Shown: positions 17,907-28,300 of the stretch, piece after piece
Position numbering within the stretch: the stretch's first letter is position 1
Layout: each line of letters starts with the position of its first letter
NCBI RefSeq assembly: GCF_963378105.1
Contig: NZ_OY726398.1
Location: 2,418,001 to 2,482,000 of the forward strand
DNA length: 64,000 bases
Reading direction: 5' to 3'
Source of the DNA: Mycolicibacter sp. MU0102
Lineage (GTDB): Bacteria > Actinomycetota > Actinomycetes > Mycobacteriales > Mycobacteriaceae
Position numbers and translations under genes: made by a program
Notes under the pieces: generated by a model
Databases searched by the model: none
What the model saw: only the letters and a program-made list of their open reading frames with translations
What the model was told of the DNA's origin: nothing

Positions 17907-18587
17907 TCATTTGCCGAACAACCGGCTCACCAGGCCGGCGGCGAACTTGCGGACCCGGTCGAGCTGCTCGGGCTGAACGTTGGTCGGCGGCAGGCGTAGA
18001 CCCAGGTAGCGCTCTCGGTAGCGGCCGCTGCCCAGGTAGCTGGTCAACGCCAGCATCGAACGCAGCGGGTCGCCGGGGTAGCTGAGGTGAATCTCGTCCT
18101 GGTAGCGACCACCGCACCCCTCGGCGAGCCGACAAACCTCGGCATAGTTCTCCTGCCAGAACTCGCGGCACACGGTGAACACCACAAACGGCTTGCCGTC
18201 CAGAAGCTTTCGGGCCTCGTCGGTTTGCAGAAACGACCTGATCGGCATGGCGGGCGCCTTCCACCAGGTCGGCGAGCCGATGCAGATCAAGTCGTACTCA
18301 CCGTCGCGCACCGCGTCAGGAGTGCGGATCTCCCCCGTCTCGCCCCGCTGCTGCGCCTTGAGCACGCTGAGCATGTCCGGCCAGACCCGGCGCAGCGGGA
18401 ACTGCGCGAAACGCTGGGAGTAGCGCGGGTCGGTGAATTCGATACCGGCTTTGACGACCTCGCAGCCCTGCTGCGCGAACACCTCCCCGGCAGCCTCGAG
18501 CACCTTGAGTGACTGCCCGGAGAAGCTGTAGTACAACAACAGGATCCGCGGCGCTCGTCCGTTGCGCTCACTGGCCTCAACCACCAT
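17907..18587 (-). CDS. flavodoxin-like protein
   Basis: 226 aa. The FMN phosphate-binding loop is LLLYYSFSGQSLK (flavodoxin T/S-x-T/S-G pattern as SFSGQS) near residue 18; a second flavin-contact loop is IGSPTWWKAPAM. The C-terminus (residues about 150-226) is longer than in simple flavodoxins. The start is set by an AGGAGG Shine-Dalgarno (18593-18598) seven nt ahead of ATG 18587 (MVVEASERNG). The frame stays open upstream through the 57-bp tandem repeat to 18869, each copy with its own ATG, so N-terminally extended forms are conceivable. First gene of a three-gene redox operon, divergent from the LCM-type methyltransferase. Confidence 0.85.
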   Translation of the reverse strand: MVVEASERNGRAPRILLLYYSFSGQSLKVLEAAGEVFAQQGCEVVKAGIEFTDPRYSQRFAQFPLRRVWPDMLSVLKAQQRGETGEIRTPDAVRDGEYDLICIGSPTWWKAPAMPIRSFLQTDEARKLLDGKPFVVFTVCREFWQENYAEVCRLAEGCGGRYQDEIHLSYPGDPLRSMLALTSYLGSGRYRERYLGLRLPPTNVQPEQLDRVRKFAAGLVSRLFGK

Positions 18588-18600
18588 CTGTGCCTCCTGG

Positions 18601-18771
18601 TTCATGCGGCGGTCCCAGCTTCGGCTCTCCTGCGTCGAGCCTCGCTGAACCGCCGGGTTCATGCGACGGTCCCAGCTTCGGCTCTCCTGCGTCGAGCCTC
18701 GCTGAACCGCCGGGTTCATGCGACGGTCCCAGCTTCGGCTCTCCTGCGTCGAGCCTCGCTGAACCGCCGGG
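18601..18771. repeat. three tandem 57-bp repeats (VNTR-like)
   Basis: Copies start at 18601, 18658 and 18715 and differ at about one base; the third runs into unique DNA after 18771. The unit is a multiple of 3 and, on the minus strand, each copy encodes the same 19 residues around MNPAVQRGSTQESRSWDRR in frame with the flavodoxin. It lies between the divergent flavodoxin and methyltransferase starts, like mycobacterial interspersed repeat units at gene boundaries. Confidence 0.95.
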
Positions 18772-18822
18772 TTCGACCGTGCGGTGCATCGACTGCCCGT
18801 CAAGGGTATTAGGCTCGCCGAC

Positions 18823-19653
18823 GTGGCAGACAAGATCCCCGTCGACCTGCACGGCGCCGCGGCAACCATGCTGACGACGCTCTACCTCAAGGCACTCGAC
18901 GCTGATTTCGACCAGCCAGTGCTGGGCGATCAGTACGCCAGGGAAGCGGTCGCGCGTATCGACTTCGACTGGGACGCACTCAAGGCTCCCGGCCGTTGGG
19001 CGCCCTTGGTGACGGTGCGCACCGCCCAGTACGACATCTGGGCGCGCCAGTTTCTGGCCGCCCACCCGGAAGCCACCGTCATTCACCTCGGCTGCGGTAT
19101 GGACGCCCGGGTCTTCCGGATCGATCCCGGACCCGAGGTGGCCTGGTACGACGTCGACCAGCCGCCGGTGATCGCGTTGCGCAAGCAGGTCTACCCCGAC
19201 CGCCCGGGTTACCACCTGGTGGCGACGTTGGCGACCGACCCGTCGTGGCTGGACGAGATTCCGACCGATCGCCCGGTTCTGCTGCTGGCCGAGGGCATCA
19301 GCATGTACCTGACCGAGGCCGACGGTGTGGCATTGCTGCAGAGCTTCGTCGACCGGTTCCCGTCCGGGGAACTGCAGATCGACTTCTACAACTGGCTCGG
19401 CGTCAAGACGCAAAAGGCCCAGCGGCTGCAGCGTCAGTCCGGCTCCACGCTGCACTGGGCGGTCAACAGCCCCCGCGACATCCTGGACAAGGTCACCGGC
19501 ATTCGGCTGTTGGCGGCCGCCAATCTCTTCGACGCGGAGACCTTCAGCCGGGTCCCGCCTGGGTTCCGCCGATCCAGCACCCTGGCCCGCGCACTGCCGC
19601 CACTGCGCGGAATGCTGCAGTACCACCGCTACGCCTTCGGCCCGGTCAGCTGA
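18823..19653 (+). CDS. leucine carboxyl methyltransferase (LCM)-family SAM methyltransferase
   Basis: 276 aa from GTG 18823 (VADKIPVDLHGAAATML); an upstream GTG at 18784 would add 13 residues. SAM motif I is VIHLGCGMDARVFRID, with AWYDVDQPPVIALRK as motif II and LLLAEGISMYL as motif III, typical of LCM/PpmA-like methyltransferases abundant in mycobacteria and often found with polyketide genes. TAGGCT at 18810-18815 fits a TANNNT -10 with near-leaderless spacing to 18823. Its 3' end overlaps the convergent PapA gene by 8 nt. An O- or carboxyl-methylation step in the pathway is inferred. Confidence 0.85.
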   Translation: MADKIPVDLHGAAATMLTTLYLKALDADFDQPVLGDQYAREAVARIDFDWDALKAPGRWAPLVTVRTAQYDIWARQFLAAHPEATVIHLGCGMDARVFRIDPGPEVAWYDVDQPPVIALRKQVYPDRPGYHLVATLATDPSWLDEIPTDRPVLLLAEGISMYLTEADGVALLQSFVDRFPSGELQIDFYNWLGVKTQKAQRLQRQSGSTLHWAVNSPRDILDKVTGIRLLAAANLFDAETFSRVPPGFRRSSTLARALPPLRGMLQYHRYAFGPVS

Positions 19654-20902
19654 CGCCGGCGGCGTGCCGCTCGGCGATATCGCACAGCAGCGCGCGAATC
19701 GCCTCCACCGAGCGCTCGGGCGCCGGCCCGTGGGAGTGGTATTCGATGTTGAGCTGCCCGGAGAAGATCTGGGTGAAGTAGATGTCGATGCCTGCGCTCA
19801 CGGCGAAGTACAGCTCGCCGTGTGTGGTGGTCACCTCGACGCCCGGTGGCGTCCGCACCGGTGGAACCAGTCCGTTGTTGCTCAGCACGACCACGTCGGG
19901 CAGCCCCGGCGGGTTTCCGACGTACTGCGGGCTGAAGTGCAACCGGGACTGTTGGATGACGCCTTCGTCGAGGTCTTTCTGGAAGTTCGCGGCGATGTCG
20001 CGAGCCATCTCAACCAGGTCGGTCTTGGCGTCGACCTCGGCGAGGTAGGTGGCCAGCCCGATCGGGTTGGTGCATCCGGTGGCCGAAACCGGCGGTGACA
20101 GAAAGTATCTCAAGTCGACGGTGTAGACGTAGGGCACCGGGATACTCAGCTTGCCGCGCAGCTGCCATTCGGCGATCAGCACCGCAGCCGAGAGCACCGC
20201 ATGCAGGCTCAACTCGTGGGCCCGGCCGAACGCGACCACGTTGTCGGTCTGGCTTTCGGTCAACCGGCACGACGCCATCGGCACAAGCACCGGTGATGAC
20301 GGCGTCTCCTGCCCAACGGCCCGACGGGTCGGCGGCAGGTCGTAGGCGAACAGTGCCGGCATGAATCGCTCGATCCCGGAACGCTGCTGCTTCTCGATCC
20401 CCCGGTCGGCCAGCACCGCCTCGATCGACAGCGGAGCGGGCTCGACGTTGAGCGCCCCGATCCGGCCGGTGGTGACCAGATCGGTGTAGAAGGACAGCAT
20501 CTCCTCGATCAGCGCATACATGTGGTGCCCGTCGGCCACGGCATGGTGCACGTACAAGGTCGGCTGGGCCTGCCCGTCGCGAATGATCACCCGCATCGCC
20601 ACCAGCGACTCCGTCTGGTCGAAGTGCGGGGTGGGTGGCGTCGCGTCGGGACCGTCGAGTTCGATGACCTCGATGCCGTCAGGCATCAGGTCGTCGGTGA
20701 CGAACTGGTGGCGCCCATCGGGCAGTCGCTCCAGCCGCCCGGTGAGGATCGGATGGGCCTCCAGCAGCGCCTCGTAGGCCTCCGAGAGCAGATCGAGGTC
20801 GACCGGACCGGTGACGTGCGCGGCGAGGCCCACGAAATTGTGGGTCTCGGCCAGCATCTCCTCACTGATCGCCAGCTTCCGAATGACCGACGTCGCAAAC
20901 AC
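19646..20902 (-). CDS. PapA5-like polyketide-associated acyltransferase
   Basis: 418 aa. The condensation/acyltransferase motif HHxxxDG appears as YVHHAVADGHH (about residues 118-128), and a second structural motif is VDLRYFLSPP. PapA5 of M. tuberculosis esterifies the two hydroxyls of phthiocerol with mycocerosates delivered by Mas. This protein is the last gene of the PKS operon, 19 nt after PKS5, so it should acylate hydroxyls of the PKS product. No mas-like synthase lies in the window, so the acyl donor must come from elsewhere. The assignment to the PapA family is firm; the closer PapA5 placement is from memory of sequence. Confidence 0.92.
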   Translation of the reverse strand: MFATSVIRKLAISEEMLAETHNFVGLAAHVTGPVDLDLLSEAYEALLEAHPILTGRLERLPDGRHQFVTDDLMPDGIEVIELDGPDATPPTPHFDQTESLVAMRVIIRDGQAQPTLYVHHAVADGHHMYALIEEMLSFYTDLVTTGRIGALNVEPAPLSIEAVLADRGIEKQQRSGIERFMPALFAYDLPPTRRAVGQETPSSPVLVPMASCRLTESQTDNVVAFGRAHELSLHAVLSAAVLIAEWQLRGKLSIPVPYVYTVDLRYFLSPPVSATGCTNPIGLATYLAEVDAKTDLVEMARDIAANFQKDLDEGVIQQSRLHFSPQYVGNPPGLPDVVVLSNNGLVPPVRTPPGVEVTTTHGELYFAVSAGIDIYFTQIFSGQLNIEYHSHGPAPERSVEAIRALLCDIAERHAAGVS

Positions 20903-20921
20903 TTTCGGTTCTCTCCTAAAC

Positions 20922-23900
20922 CTACGACAGCTCGACCAGGGTCATTTCGTCTTCGCCTTCAGCGGCGACGTCCTCTTCGGCGAGGGCCGCGCGAACCAGG
21001 TCCATGACCGCCGCGGAGAACCCGTCGGCGATCGCGCGCACCACAGACTGCTCGATCCGGCGACTGTCATGCCACCAATCCAGGTACAGCACACCGCCGG
21101 TGCGATAGGCCCGTAACTCCAGCGCGTGCCCCAGCCCCGGGATCGCCTCGCGCACCGGCATCGCGGTGTCGGGGTCGAACTGCACGGGAGAATCGCCGAG
21201 CGACGGCGGCTCGGGAATCGCGCCGATGTAGGAGAAGTGCACATCGGCAGGGGCAACCGAGCCGAACAGTCGCGCGGTCGGTGCGTACAGGTAGCGGAGC
21301 AGGCCGTAGCCGATCCCGTAATGCGGTACACCGTCCAATGTTTCGTGGACCGAGTCCAGCAACTGCCGAGCGCTTTCCTGACTGTCTGCGGAACAGCGCA
21401 GCGCAACCGGGTACAGCGTGGTGAACCAGCCCACGGTACGGCGCAGATCGACCTCGGGTTTGAGCACCGAACGGCCCGCACCCCCCATATCGACCGCAAG
21501 AGTGCCCTCGCCGACCGCCGATGCCACCGCCCGGCTCAGCCCGGCCAGCAGGATGTCGTTGATCGGCAGCCGCAGCCGCCGACGCGCATCGTCGATCTCG
21601 CTGGTGTCGGCGGCGGGCAGCATCGTGGTGAGCTTGGACAGATCCGCCGCGGCGGGGGGTTCGGCGACAACTGCGGCCAGTCGCAGGGTCGCCGACTTCG
21701 TTGTCTTCAGCCAGAATTCGCGGCTTTCCAGCACCGCCGGGTGGGTTGCAAGCCCGGCGCAGCGCTGCGACCACTCGGTCCATCCGACCCCGACCGGCTG
21801 CAGTTCGATGTCGTTGCCGCCCAGCTTCTGACCGAACCCGGTGAAGATGTCGGTGACCAGGATGTCGCGGGAGGCCTCGTCGCCGACGCTGGCGTGCAGG
21901 CTCAGGGCCAGGTAGCACAGGTCCCCCGCCGCGCCGCGGATGTAGAGCGCCGTCAGCGGTGGGCTGGCCAGATCCTGGTCGCGGATGTGCTCGGCCAGCA
22001 GCGTACGCACCGCGTCATGCTCGGCGGTCAGGCCCTCGGGCAGCGAGTGGGTACTGATCTCCCCGAACTCGCCCGGCTCGACGATCCGCTGCTCCCAAGT
22101 ACCGGCCCGCTCGGTGATGCGCAACCGCAGTGCGTCGTGGTGGTTGACCACCGCGGTCAACACGGCTGCGACGTCGTCGACCGAGACGTCGGGCCGCAAC
22201 CGCAGGATCAACGGAATGCGCCAGCGACCGTGTTCGCGGACACCGTTTTCCAGGAAGTAGGTGATGTTCGGCGGTACCGGCGGGTGCTCGACCTCGCCGA
22301 GCGACTGGCGGCCCAGTCCGCCGGCCGAGTAGCGGGCAGTCAGTGCTTTGGCCAGCGCCGCGACCGTCGGGTTGTCGTAGAGGTCCTGCGGGGTGAGATC
22401 CAGTCCCTCGTGCGAGGCGGCCATGGCCACGCTGATCGCCACCAATGAGTCGCCGCCGACATCGAAGAAGTTGGCGGTGCGGTCCACTGAGCCGACACCC
22501 AGGCATACCGCCCAGATGCGTTGCAGCGTCGCCTCGATAGAGGTGCCGCTGGAGCCGCTGGTGCCGTTACCGCCACTCTGCCCGTCCGCGGCACCGCCTG
22601 CGGCGCCGGAGCCGGACACCCAGGTGGCGCCGGCATTGTGTTCGAGCCAATGCCGTTGACGCTCAAACGGATAGCCGGGGACAGTGACGCGCTTGGGCTG
22701 GTAGTCCCCGCGCAACGGCGACCAGTCCACCTCGACACCGGCAGCCCACAGTTGGCCCAGTGCCAGCAGGAAGGTGTCGCGGTCGTCGCGGTTCTGGGCG
22801 TGGTGGCGCATCAACCGGACGGCGCGATGTCCACTTGCGAACTTGGGGTTGCGGGCCGCCGACGCGGTCAGCGTGGCGCCCGGGCCGACCTCGACCAGGA
22901 CGCGGTGCGGGTCGTTCAGCACGGTGTCGATCTCGTCGGCGAACCGTACGGTGGCTCGCACGCTGCGCGCCCACGTCGCCGGGTTGGTCGCCTCGCTGGG
23001 CGCCAGCCAGGTGCCGGTCAGATTCGACAGCAGTGGGATCTGCGGTTCGTTCAGCGTCTGCCGAGAAAGGAACGCGGTGAACTCCGAGATCATCGAGTCC
23101 ATCAGGCGGGAGTGGAACGCGTGCGAGGTCCGGACCCGGCGCGCATTGATCCCGGCCTGCTTGAGCGCCTCGGAGAACTCACGGATGTCGGCTTCGGTTC
23201 CGGCGACGACGCAGCCGTCCGGGTCGTTGACCGCGGCCAGGTCCACATCACCGGTCAGGTAAGCACCGACCGCGTCGGCGCTGATCGGGACGGCCACCAT
23301 GACGCCGCGCGGTGCAGCGTGCATCAGCCGGGCTCGCATCGCCACCACCTTTATTGCGGTGTCGAGGTCGAAGACACCGGCGACGGTGGCCGCGGCGTAT
23401 TCGCCGATGCTGTGACCGACCAGTGCGGCCGGACGTACGCCGTAGCTCTCGACCAGCTTCGCTAGCGCGTACTCCACAGTGAACAGCGCCGGCTGAGTAC
23501 GGTCGGTGCGCTCGAGGTCACGCGAGGTTCCCTCGAAGATCATCGCGCGCAGGTCGTAGCCCAGCTCCGCTTCGAAGCCGGCGACGCAGCGATCGAAGTA
23601 CTCGGCGAATACCGGCTCGTTGTCATAGAGTCCGCGGGCCATCCCGATGTGCTGGGCTCCCTGACCCGGGAACAGGAACACCACCCGGTCGCTGTCTTCG
23701 GCTCCAGGCTCCACGCCCTCGCCGATGAAGATGTTCTCGCTCTCCTCGGCACCCAGTACCGACGCTGCATCGGCGCGATCGGCGACGACCGCGGCCAGCC
23801 GCAGGTTGTGCGGGTGCCGGTTGGCCAGCGTGTACGCCACGTCCGGCAGGCTGGGCGCCTCGGCGTCGTCACCGCCGGACAGCTCAGCAAGCAGATCGCT

Positions 23901-25319
23901 GCGACCCTGCGCCAGCGCCTCGGCGGTGCGCGCCGACAGCAGCAGCACCTCGGGGCCGGGCTTAGGCGCGGCGCCGGCGGTCTCCTCTTGCGGCCACTCC
24001 TCGACGATGACGTGGGCGTTGGTGCCGCCGACGCCGAACGAGCTGACCCCGGCGCGCCGGATGCCGTCGGATTCCCAGGGCCCGTACTCGCCGCGGATCC
24101 GGAACGGCCCGTCCTCGAGGTGCAGTTCGGGGTTAGGGCTGGTGTAGTGCAGCGTGCCGGGAATCGCCCGGTGCTTGAGGCACAGAATGGTCTTGATCAG
24201 GCTGGCGATACCGGCTGCCGACTCCAAGTGCCCGATGTTGGACTTGACCGAGCCCACATAGCAGGGGCCGGACCGCTGTTCCTCCGAAACCGCGAAAGCC
24301 TGTCGCAGGCCCTCGATTTCGATCGGGTCACCCAGCGGCGTGGCGGTGCCGTGCGACTCGATATAGCTGATCGTGGACGCGTCGACCTCGGCGACCGCGT
24401 GCGCCTCGGCGATCACGTCGGCCTGGCCGGCAGCGGTGGGCGCGGCGTAGGTCATCTTGGTGCCGCCGTCGTTGTTCAGCGCCGAACCCCGGATCACCGC
24501 GTGGATCTGGTCGCCGTCTTCGACGGCCGCATCCAGCGACTTGAGCACCACCACACCGACACCGCTGGCGAAGATCGTGCCGTCGGCCCGCACGTCGAAC
24601 GGCCGGCAGTGCCCGCTCGCCGAGACCATCGAACCCGGCTCGTGCCAGTACCCGACGTGGTGCGGGACCCGCAGCGACGCCCCACCGGCCAGCGCCATGT
24701 CGCATTCCCCGTTGAGGATGCTCTGGCAGGCCAGGTGCAGTGCGACCAACGCCGATGAGCAGGCTGTCTGCACTGACAGCGCCGGGCCGTGCAGGTTGAG
24801 CTGGTGGGCCACCCGGGTGGCCAGATAGTCCTTGTCGTTCTGCAACGACAGGTTGACCATCTCGAAGCTGACGCCCTGCCCGATGATCAGGTTCGGGTCA
24901 TAGTGCGACATCAGGTTGTGCAGCAGATAACCACTGGTGGTGCTGGTCCCGTAGACGCCGACCGATCCTTCGATCTCGCCGGGCCGGTAGCCGGCGTCTT
25001 CCAAAGCGTGCCAGGCGGTCTGCAGGAACAGCCGGTGCTGCGGGTCCATGGTGCGAGCGGCCAGCGGGGTGAAGCCGAAGAAACTTGCATCGAACTCGTC
25101 GATGCCCTCCAGCAACGCAGCCCGCCGCACATAGTTGTGGTTCGCCAGCGCCTTGTCGCTCACGCCGCTGGCACGCAGCTCGTCCTCGGACAGCGTGACG
25201 ATGGATTCGGTGCCGTTGCGCAGGTTGTTCCAGAATCCGGTCAGCGTGCGGGCGCCCGGAAAGCGCCCCGCCATGCCCACGACCGCAATCGCGTTGGGCG
25301 GCACTTCGTTGTTGGTCAC
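20922..25319 (-). CDS. PKS5: PpsE-like terminal polyketide synthase (KS-AT-ACP-C)
   Basis: 1465 aa. KS about 8-430 with QTACSSALVALH, ESHGTATPLGDP and SVKSNIGHLE; AT about 530-830 with FPGQGAQHIGMA, GHSIGEYAAA and THAFH-type HAFHSRLM; ACP near 915-985 with FDVGGDSLVAIS; a C-terminal condensation-like domain about 1010-1440 ending HYGIGYGLLRYLY. This order, the length and the text match M. tuberculosis PpsE, the last phthiocerol module, whose C-terminal part works with the thioesterase TesA. HAFH usually marks malonyl specificity, but PpsE itself is known to be relaxed. There are no reducing domains, so a beta-keto (or, after release, a ketone) end is expected. The GTG start overlaps the PKS4 stop by 4 nt. 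Confidence 0.95.
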   Translation of the reverse strand: MTNNEVPPNAIAVVGMAGRFPGARTLTGFWNNLRNGTESIVTLSEDELRASGVSDKALANHNYVRRAALLEGIDEFDASFFGFTPLAARTMDPQHRLFLQTAWHALEDAGYRPGEIEGSVGVYGTSTTSGYLLHNLMSHYDPNLIIGQGVSFEMVNLSLQNDKDYLATRVAHQLNLHGPALSVQTACSSALVALHLACQSILNGECDMALAGGASLRVPHHVGYWHEPGSMVSASGHCRPFDVRADGTIFASGVGVVVLKSLDAAVEDGDQIHAVIRGSALNNDGGTKMTYAAPTAAGQADVIAEAHAVAEVDASTISYIESHGTATPLGDPIEIEGLRQAFAVSEEQRSGPCYVGSVKSNIGHLESAAGIASLIKTILCLKHRAIPGTLHYTSPNPELHLEDGPFRIRGEYGPWESDGIRRAGVSSFGVGGTNAHVIVEEWPQEETAGAAPKPGPEVLLLSARTAEALAQGRSDLLAELSGGDDAEAPSLPDVAYTLANRHPHNLRLAAVVADRADAASVLGAEESENIFIGEGVEPGAEDSDRVVFLFPGQGAQHIGMARGLYDNEPVFAEYFDRCVAGFEAELGYDLRAMIFEGTSRDLERTDRTQPALFTVEYALAKLVESYGVRPAALVGHSIGEYAAATVAGVFDLDTAIKVVAMRARLMHAAPRGVMVAVPISADAVGAYLTGDVDLAAVNDPDGCVVAGTEADIREFSEALKQAGINARRVRTSHAFHSRLMDSMISEFTAFLSRQTLNEPQIPLLSNLTGTWLAPSEATNPATWARSVRATVRFADEIDTVLNDPHRVLVEVGPGATLTASAARNPKFASGHRAVRLMRHHAQNRDDRDTFLLALGQLWAAGVEVDWSPLRGDYQPKRVTVPGYPFERQRHWLEHNAGATWVSGSGAAGGAADGQSGGNGTSGSSGTSIEATLQRIWAVCLGVGSVDRTANFFDVGGDSLVAISVAMAASHEGLDLTPQDLYDNPTVAALAKALTARYSAGGLGRQSLGEVEHPPVPPNITYFLENGVREHGRWRIPLILRLRPDVSVDDVAAVLTAVVNHHDALRLRITERAGTWEQRIVEPGEFGEISTHSLPEGLTAEHDAVRTLLAEHIRDQDLASPPLTALYIRGAAGDLCYLALSLHASVGDEASRDILVTDIFTGFGQKLGGNDIELQPVGVGWTEWSQRCAGLATHPAVLESREFWLKTTKSATLRLAAVVAEPPAAADLSKLTTMLPAADTSEIDDARRRLRLPINDILLAGLSRAVASAVGEGTLAVDMGGAGRSVLKPEVDLRRTVGWFTTLYPVALRCSADSQESARQLLDSVHETLDGVPHYGIGYGLLRYLYAPTARLFGSVAPADVHFSYIGAIPEPPSLGDSPVQFDPDTAMPVREAIPGLGHALELRAYRTGGVLYLDWWHDSRRIEQSVVRAIADGFSAAVMDLVRAALAEEDVAAEGEDEMTLVELS

Positions 25320-28300
25320 GAACGATCTCCTACTTTTCGCCGTGCCGCGGCCCGCTGGCGTGCCGCGGCACGCTGCTGGGCCCGGCCTCGAACACCGCCG
25401 GCGTCGCTTGCGCCATCCGCCCCCTCCGCCTCGGCGAGGCCGAGTTGGCGGGCCAGGTCGGCGGCCAGGTCGGTCAGGGAAGCACCCTGCAACAGCAGGG
25501 CCACCGGGGGCTCCGCGCCGAAGTCGCCACGAACGGTGTTACGGATGCGCACCGCCATCAGCGAATCCATGCCCAGCTCGGTCAACGGCCGAGCCGGGTC
25601 GATGACGCTGCCCTTCGGGTAACCCATGATGGCCATGATCCGCGAACCCAACCGTGCGACAACGGCTTTGGTGGCCTCATCGGCGCTGAGCTGCTTCAGT
25701 CCTTCTGGACCGGGCCAGTCGTCGTCCTCGTCGTCGAGGTCGAGCTCTTCGGCCAATGTCGCGAAGTACCCCAGTTGCTGCAGTTCCGGGAAGGCCGCGG
25801 CCACCCGGTCCAGGCGCAGTCGCGCCACGCCGATCCGGGAAAGGTCGCCGCCGAGAATCGCCTCGAGGGCCTCCATGCCTTCGTCGGGGTTGATCGGGTC
25901 CAGCGCACTGAACTTGAGCTCCTGTGCGACACCGACGCCGGACCATTGGCCCCAGTTGATGGTGATCGCCGGCAGCCCGGCCGCCCGCCGCCACGCGACC
26001 AGGCCGTCCAGCCAGGCACTGGCCGCGGCGTAGGACGCCTGACCCGGTGCCCCCAGCAGCGACGAGGTCGAGGAGAACCCGACCCACCAGTCCAGCTCTT
26101 TGCCCACGGTCGCGACATGCAGTCGCAGCGCCGCCGCGGCCTTGGGCGCCCACACCCGACCCAGCGTCTCTTTGTCGATGCCGACCACGATCTGGTCATC
26201 GATGACCGCGGCACCGTGGATGACACCGCGCAGTGTCAGCCCGGTCTGTTCCGCGGCGGCGACCAGGCTCTCGGCCACACCGGGTGCGGCGAGGTCGCCC
26301 GAGACGACCGCGATCTGGGCCCGTGCCTCGAACTCGGCCAGCACCGCACGCTGCTCCTCCGACGGCTGCGACCGGCTGTTGAGCACGATCCGCGCGGCAC
26401 CGTGGTCGATCAGCCACCGGGCGACGACCAGCCCGATACCGCCCAGGCCGCCGGTCAGCACGTAGGCGCCGTCGGATCGCACGGTCGGGGTGCCGGTGGG
26501 TGTCAAGGTCGCGCGCTTGAGCCGTTCGGCGTAGCGGTTCTCCCCGCGCCAAGCCACCACGTCGTCGGTGCTCGCCAGCCCCAGCTCGGTGATCAGGGCT
26601 GACGCCGGGTCCGCCGAAGCGTCCAGGTCCACCACGCCGGTGCGCAGGTCCGGGTGCTCGTAGGCCAGCACCCGCACCAGTCCCTTGAGGGCGCTGATCG
26701 ACGGGTCGCCCGCCTCCCCAGCACCCACGGTCAGGCCGTTGCGGCCCACCAGCCACAGCCGCGGCGCGGCGCCGTGCCAGCCACCGACAATGGTGCGCAC
26801 CGTGGAGGCAACCGACCAGGCCAGGTCGCGACCGCGTGCCGGCGCGTCACCGGTCTCGGTCCCGTCAAAGGCACTGCTGGCGGCCAACACGATCACCCCG
26901 ACCGGCGGCCGCTCCGGGTCGTCGGCGGTCTGCGCGAACGCCTCCCGCACCGCGGGCTCATTGGTCAGGTCCGCGGTGATCACCCGGCGACTGTCCGAGC
27001 CGAAGCGAGCGGCGAAATCGACTGCCAGCGCTTCGGTTTCGGAGCCGTCGGTCAGCACCAGCCAGCTGCCGTCGGCGGCCGCCGGCGGTTGGGCGGGAGC
27101 GGCCGCGTCGACCCACTCGGTGTCGAAGATCTTCTGGGTCAACGGCAGCGGCACGGTACGGCGCTGCACCCGCTGCAGATAGATCCCGGACAGCTCGGCG
27201 GTGACCGTCCCGGTGTCGTCGGTCAGGGTGACCCGGCCCAGGATTCCGCCGTCGTCGTGGCTGACCACCTCGGCGTGCCCGCGGGCCCGGCGGCCGACGT
27301 CGCCGAAGATCCGGATGTTCTCCACCGCCACCGGAAGATAGGTCGCCTCTTCCATCCCGGCCGAGCCCATCAACGACTCGTCGGGCAGCGCCGCGGCCAG
27401 GCACTGCAGGGCGGCGTCGAGCATCACCGGATGGATGCGGTAACCGCGGTGCGCGGTCGCCTCATCGGGCAGCACGATCTCGGCTTCCGAGACGCCGCCG
27501 GGCTTGCGCACGATCCTGGTCAGTGCGGCGAACGCCGGCCCGTGCTGCAGACCGGTGCGGCGCAGTGCGGTGTACAGGTCCGCCGGTGACAGCGCGGTGC
27601 CGCCGCCGGTGGGAGCCGGGCGCTGCGCGGCCGCCGCGGGCTGTGCCGCCGCGGCGCGGGCCACCGCATGCCGAGACCAACTGCCGCCGGCCGGGCGGGA
27701 GTGGATCTCAATGCGCAGTTCGTCGGATCCGTCGGCGTCGTGCAGCAGCCGAGTGGTGACCTCGGTCCGCTCGTCGACGCGCAGCATCTGCTCGACCTCG
27801 ACCCGGTCTACCGCCACAGCCGAGGGCGGCAGCCCCAGAGCCTCGCCGGCCGCGGCCAACGCCATCTCGGCGAAACCGGTGGCGGGCATCACGACCTGGC
27901 CGTGCACCTTGTGGTGGGCCATCCACGCGACGAGGTCGGTGCCCACGTCGGCCTGCCAGACGTGGCCGTGACCCGACGGCAGCTCGACGTGGATGCCCAG
28001 CAGCGGGTGCGCGTCGGCGCTGTGCCGGTTCGCGGCGACCGGGGCAGCCCAATACCGGACGTGCTGCCACGGCCGCGGCGGCAGGTCAGCGCGGCCGATC
28101 CCGCCGTCGGGTTGCGGCGAATCGGACGACGGCGGCGCGACGGTCGCCAGATTGGTGTGGAAGCTCAGCGCTTCGGCCTGATCGCGCAGCAGTGTGCCGG
28201 TCACGACGCTGTCGCCGGCGGGCCGCGCCGTTTCGAGGTTGCCGTTGATGGCGTGGCTGAGCAGCGGATGCGGGCTGACCTCGATGAAGGTCGCGTGTCC

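Noticed and set aside
18601..18771. Tandem repeats as a CRISPR array
   Set aside because: Copies are contiguous with no unique spacers; the same holds for 49456-49679. No cas genes are present.
17907..18869. Flavodoxin as a 320-aa protein starting inside the repeats
   Set aside because: An AGGAGG ribosome site correctly placed before ATG 18587 supports the shorter protein; the extension is repeat translation.
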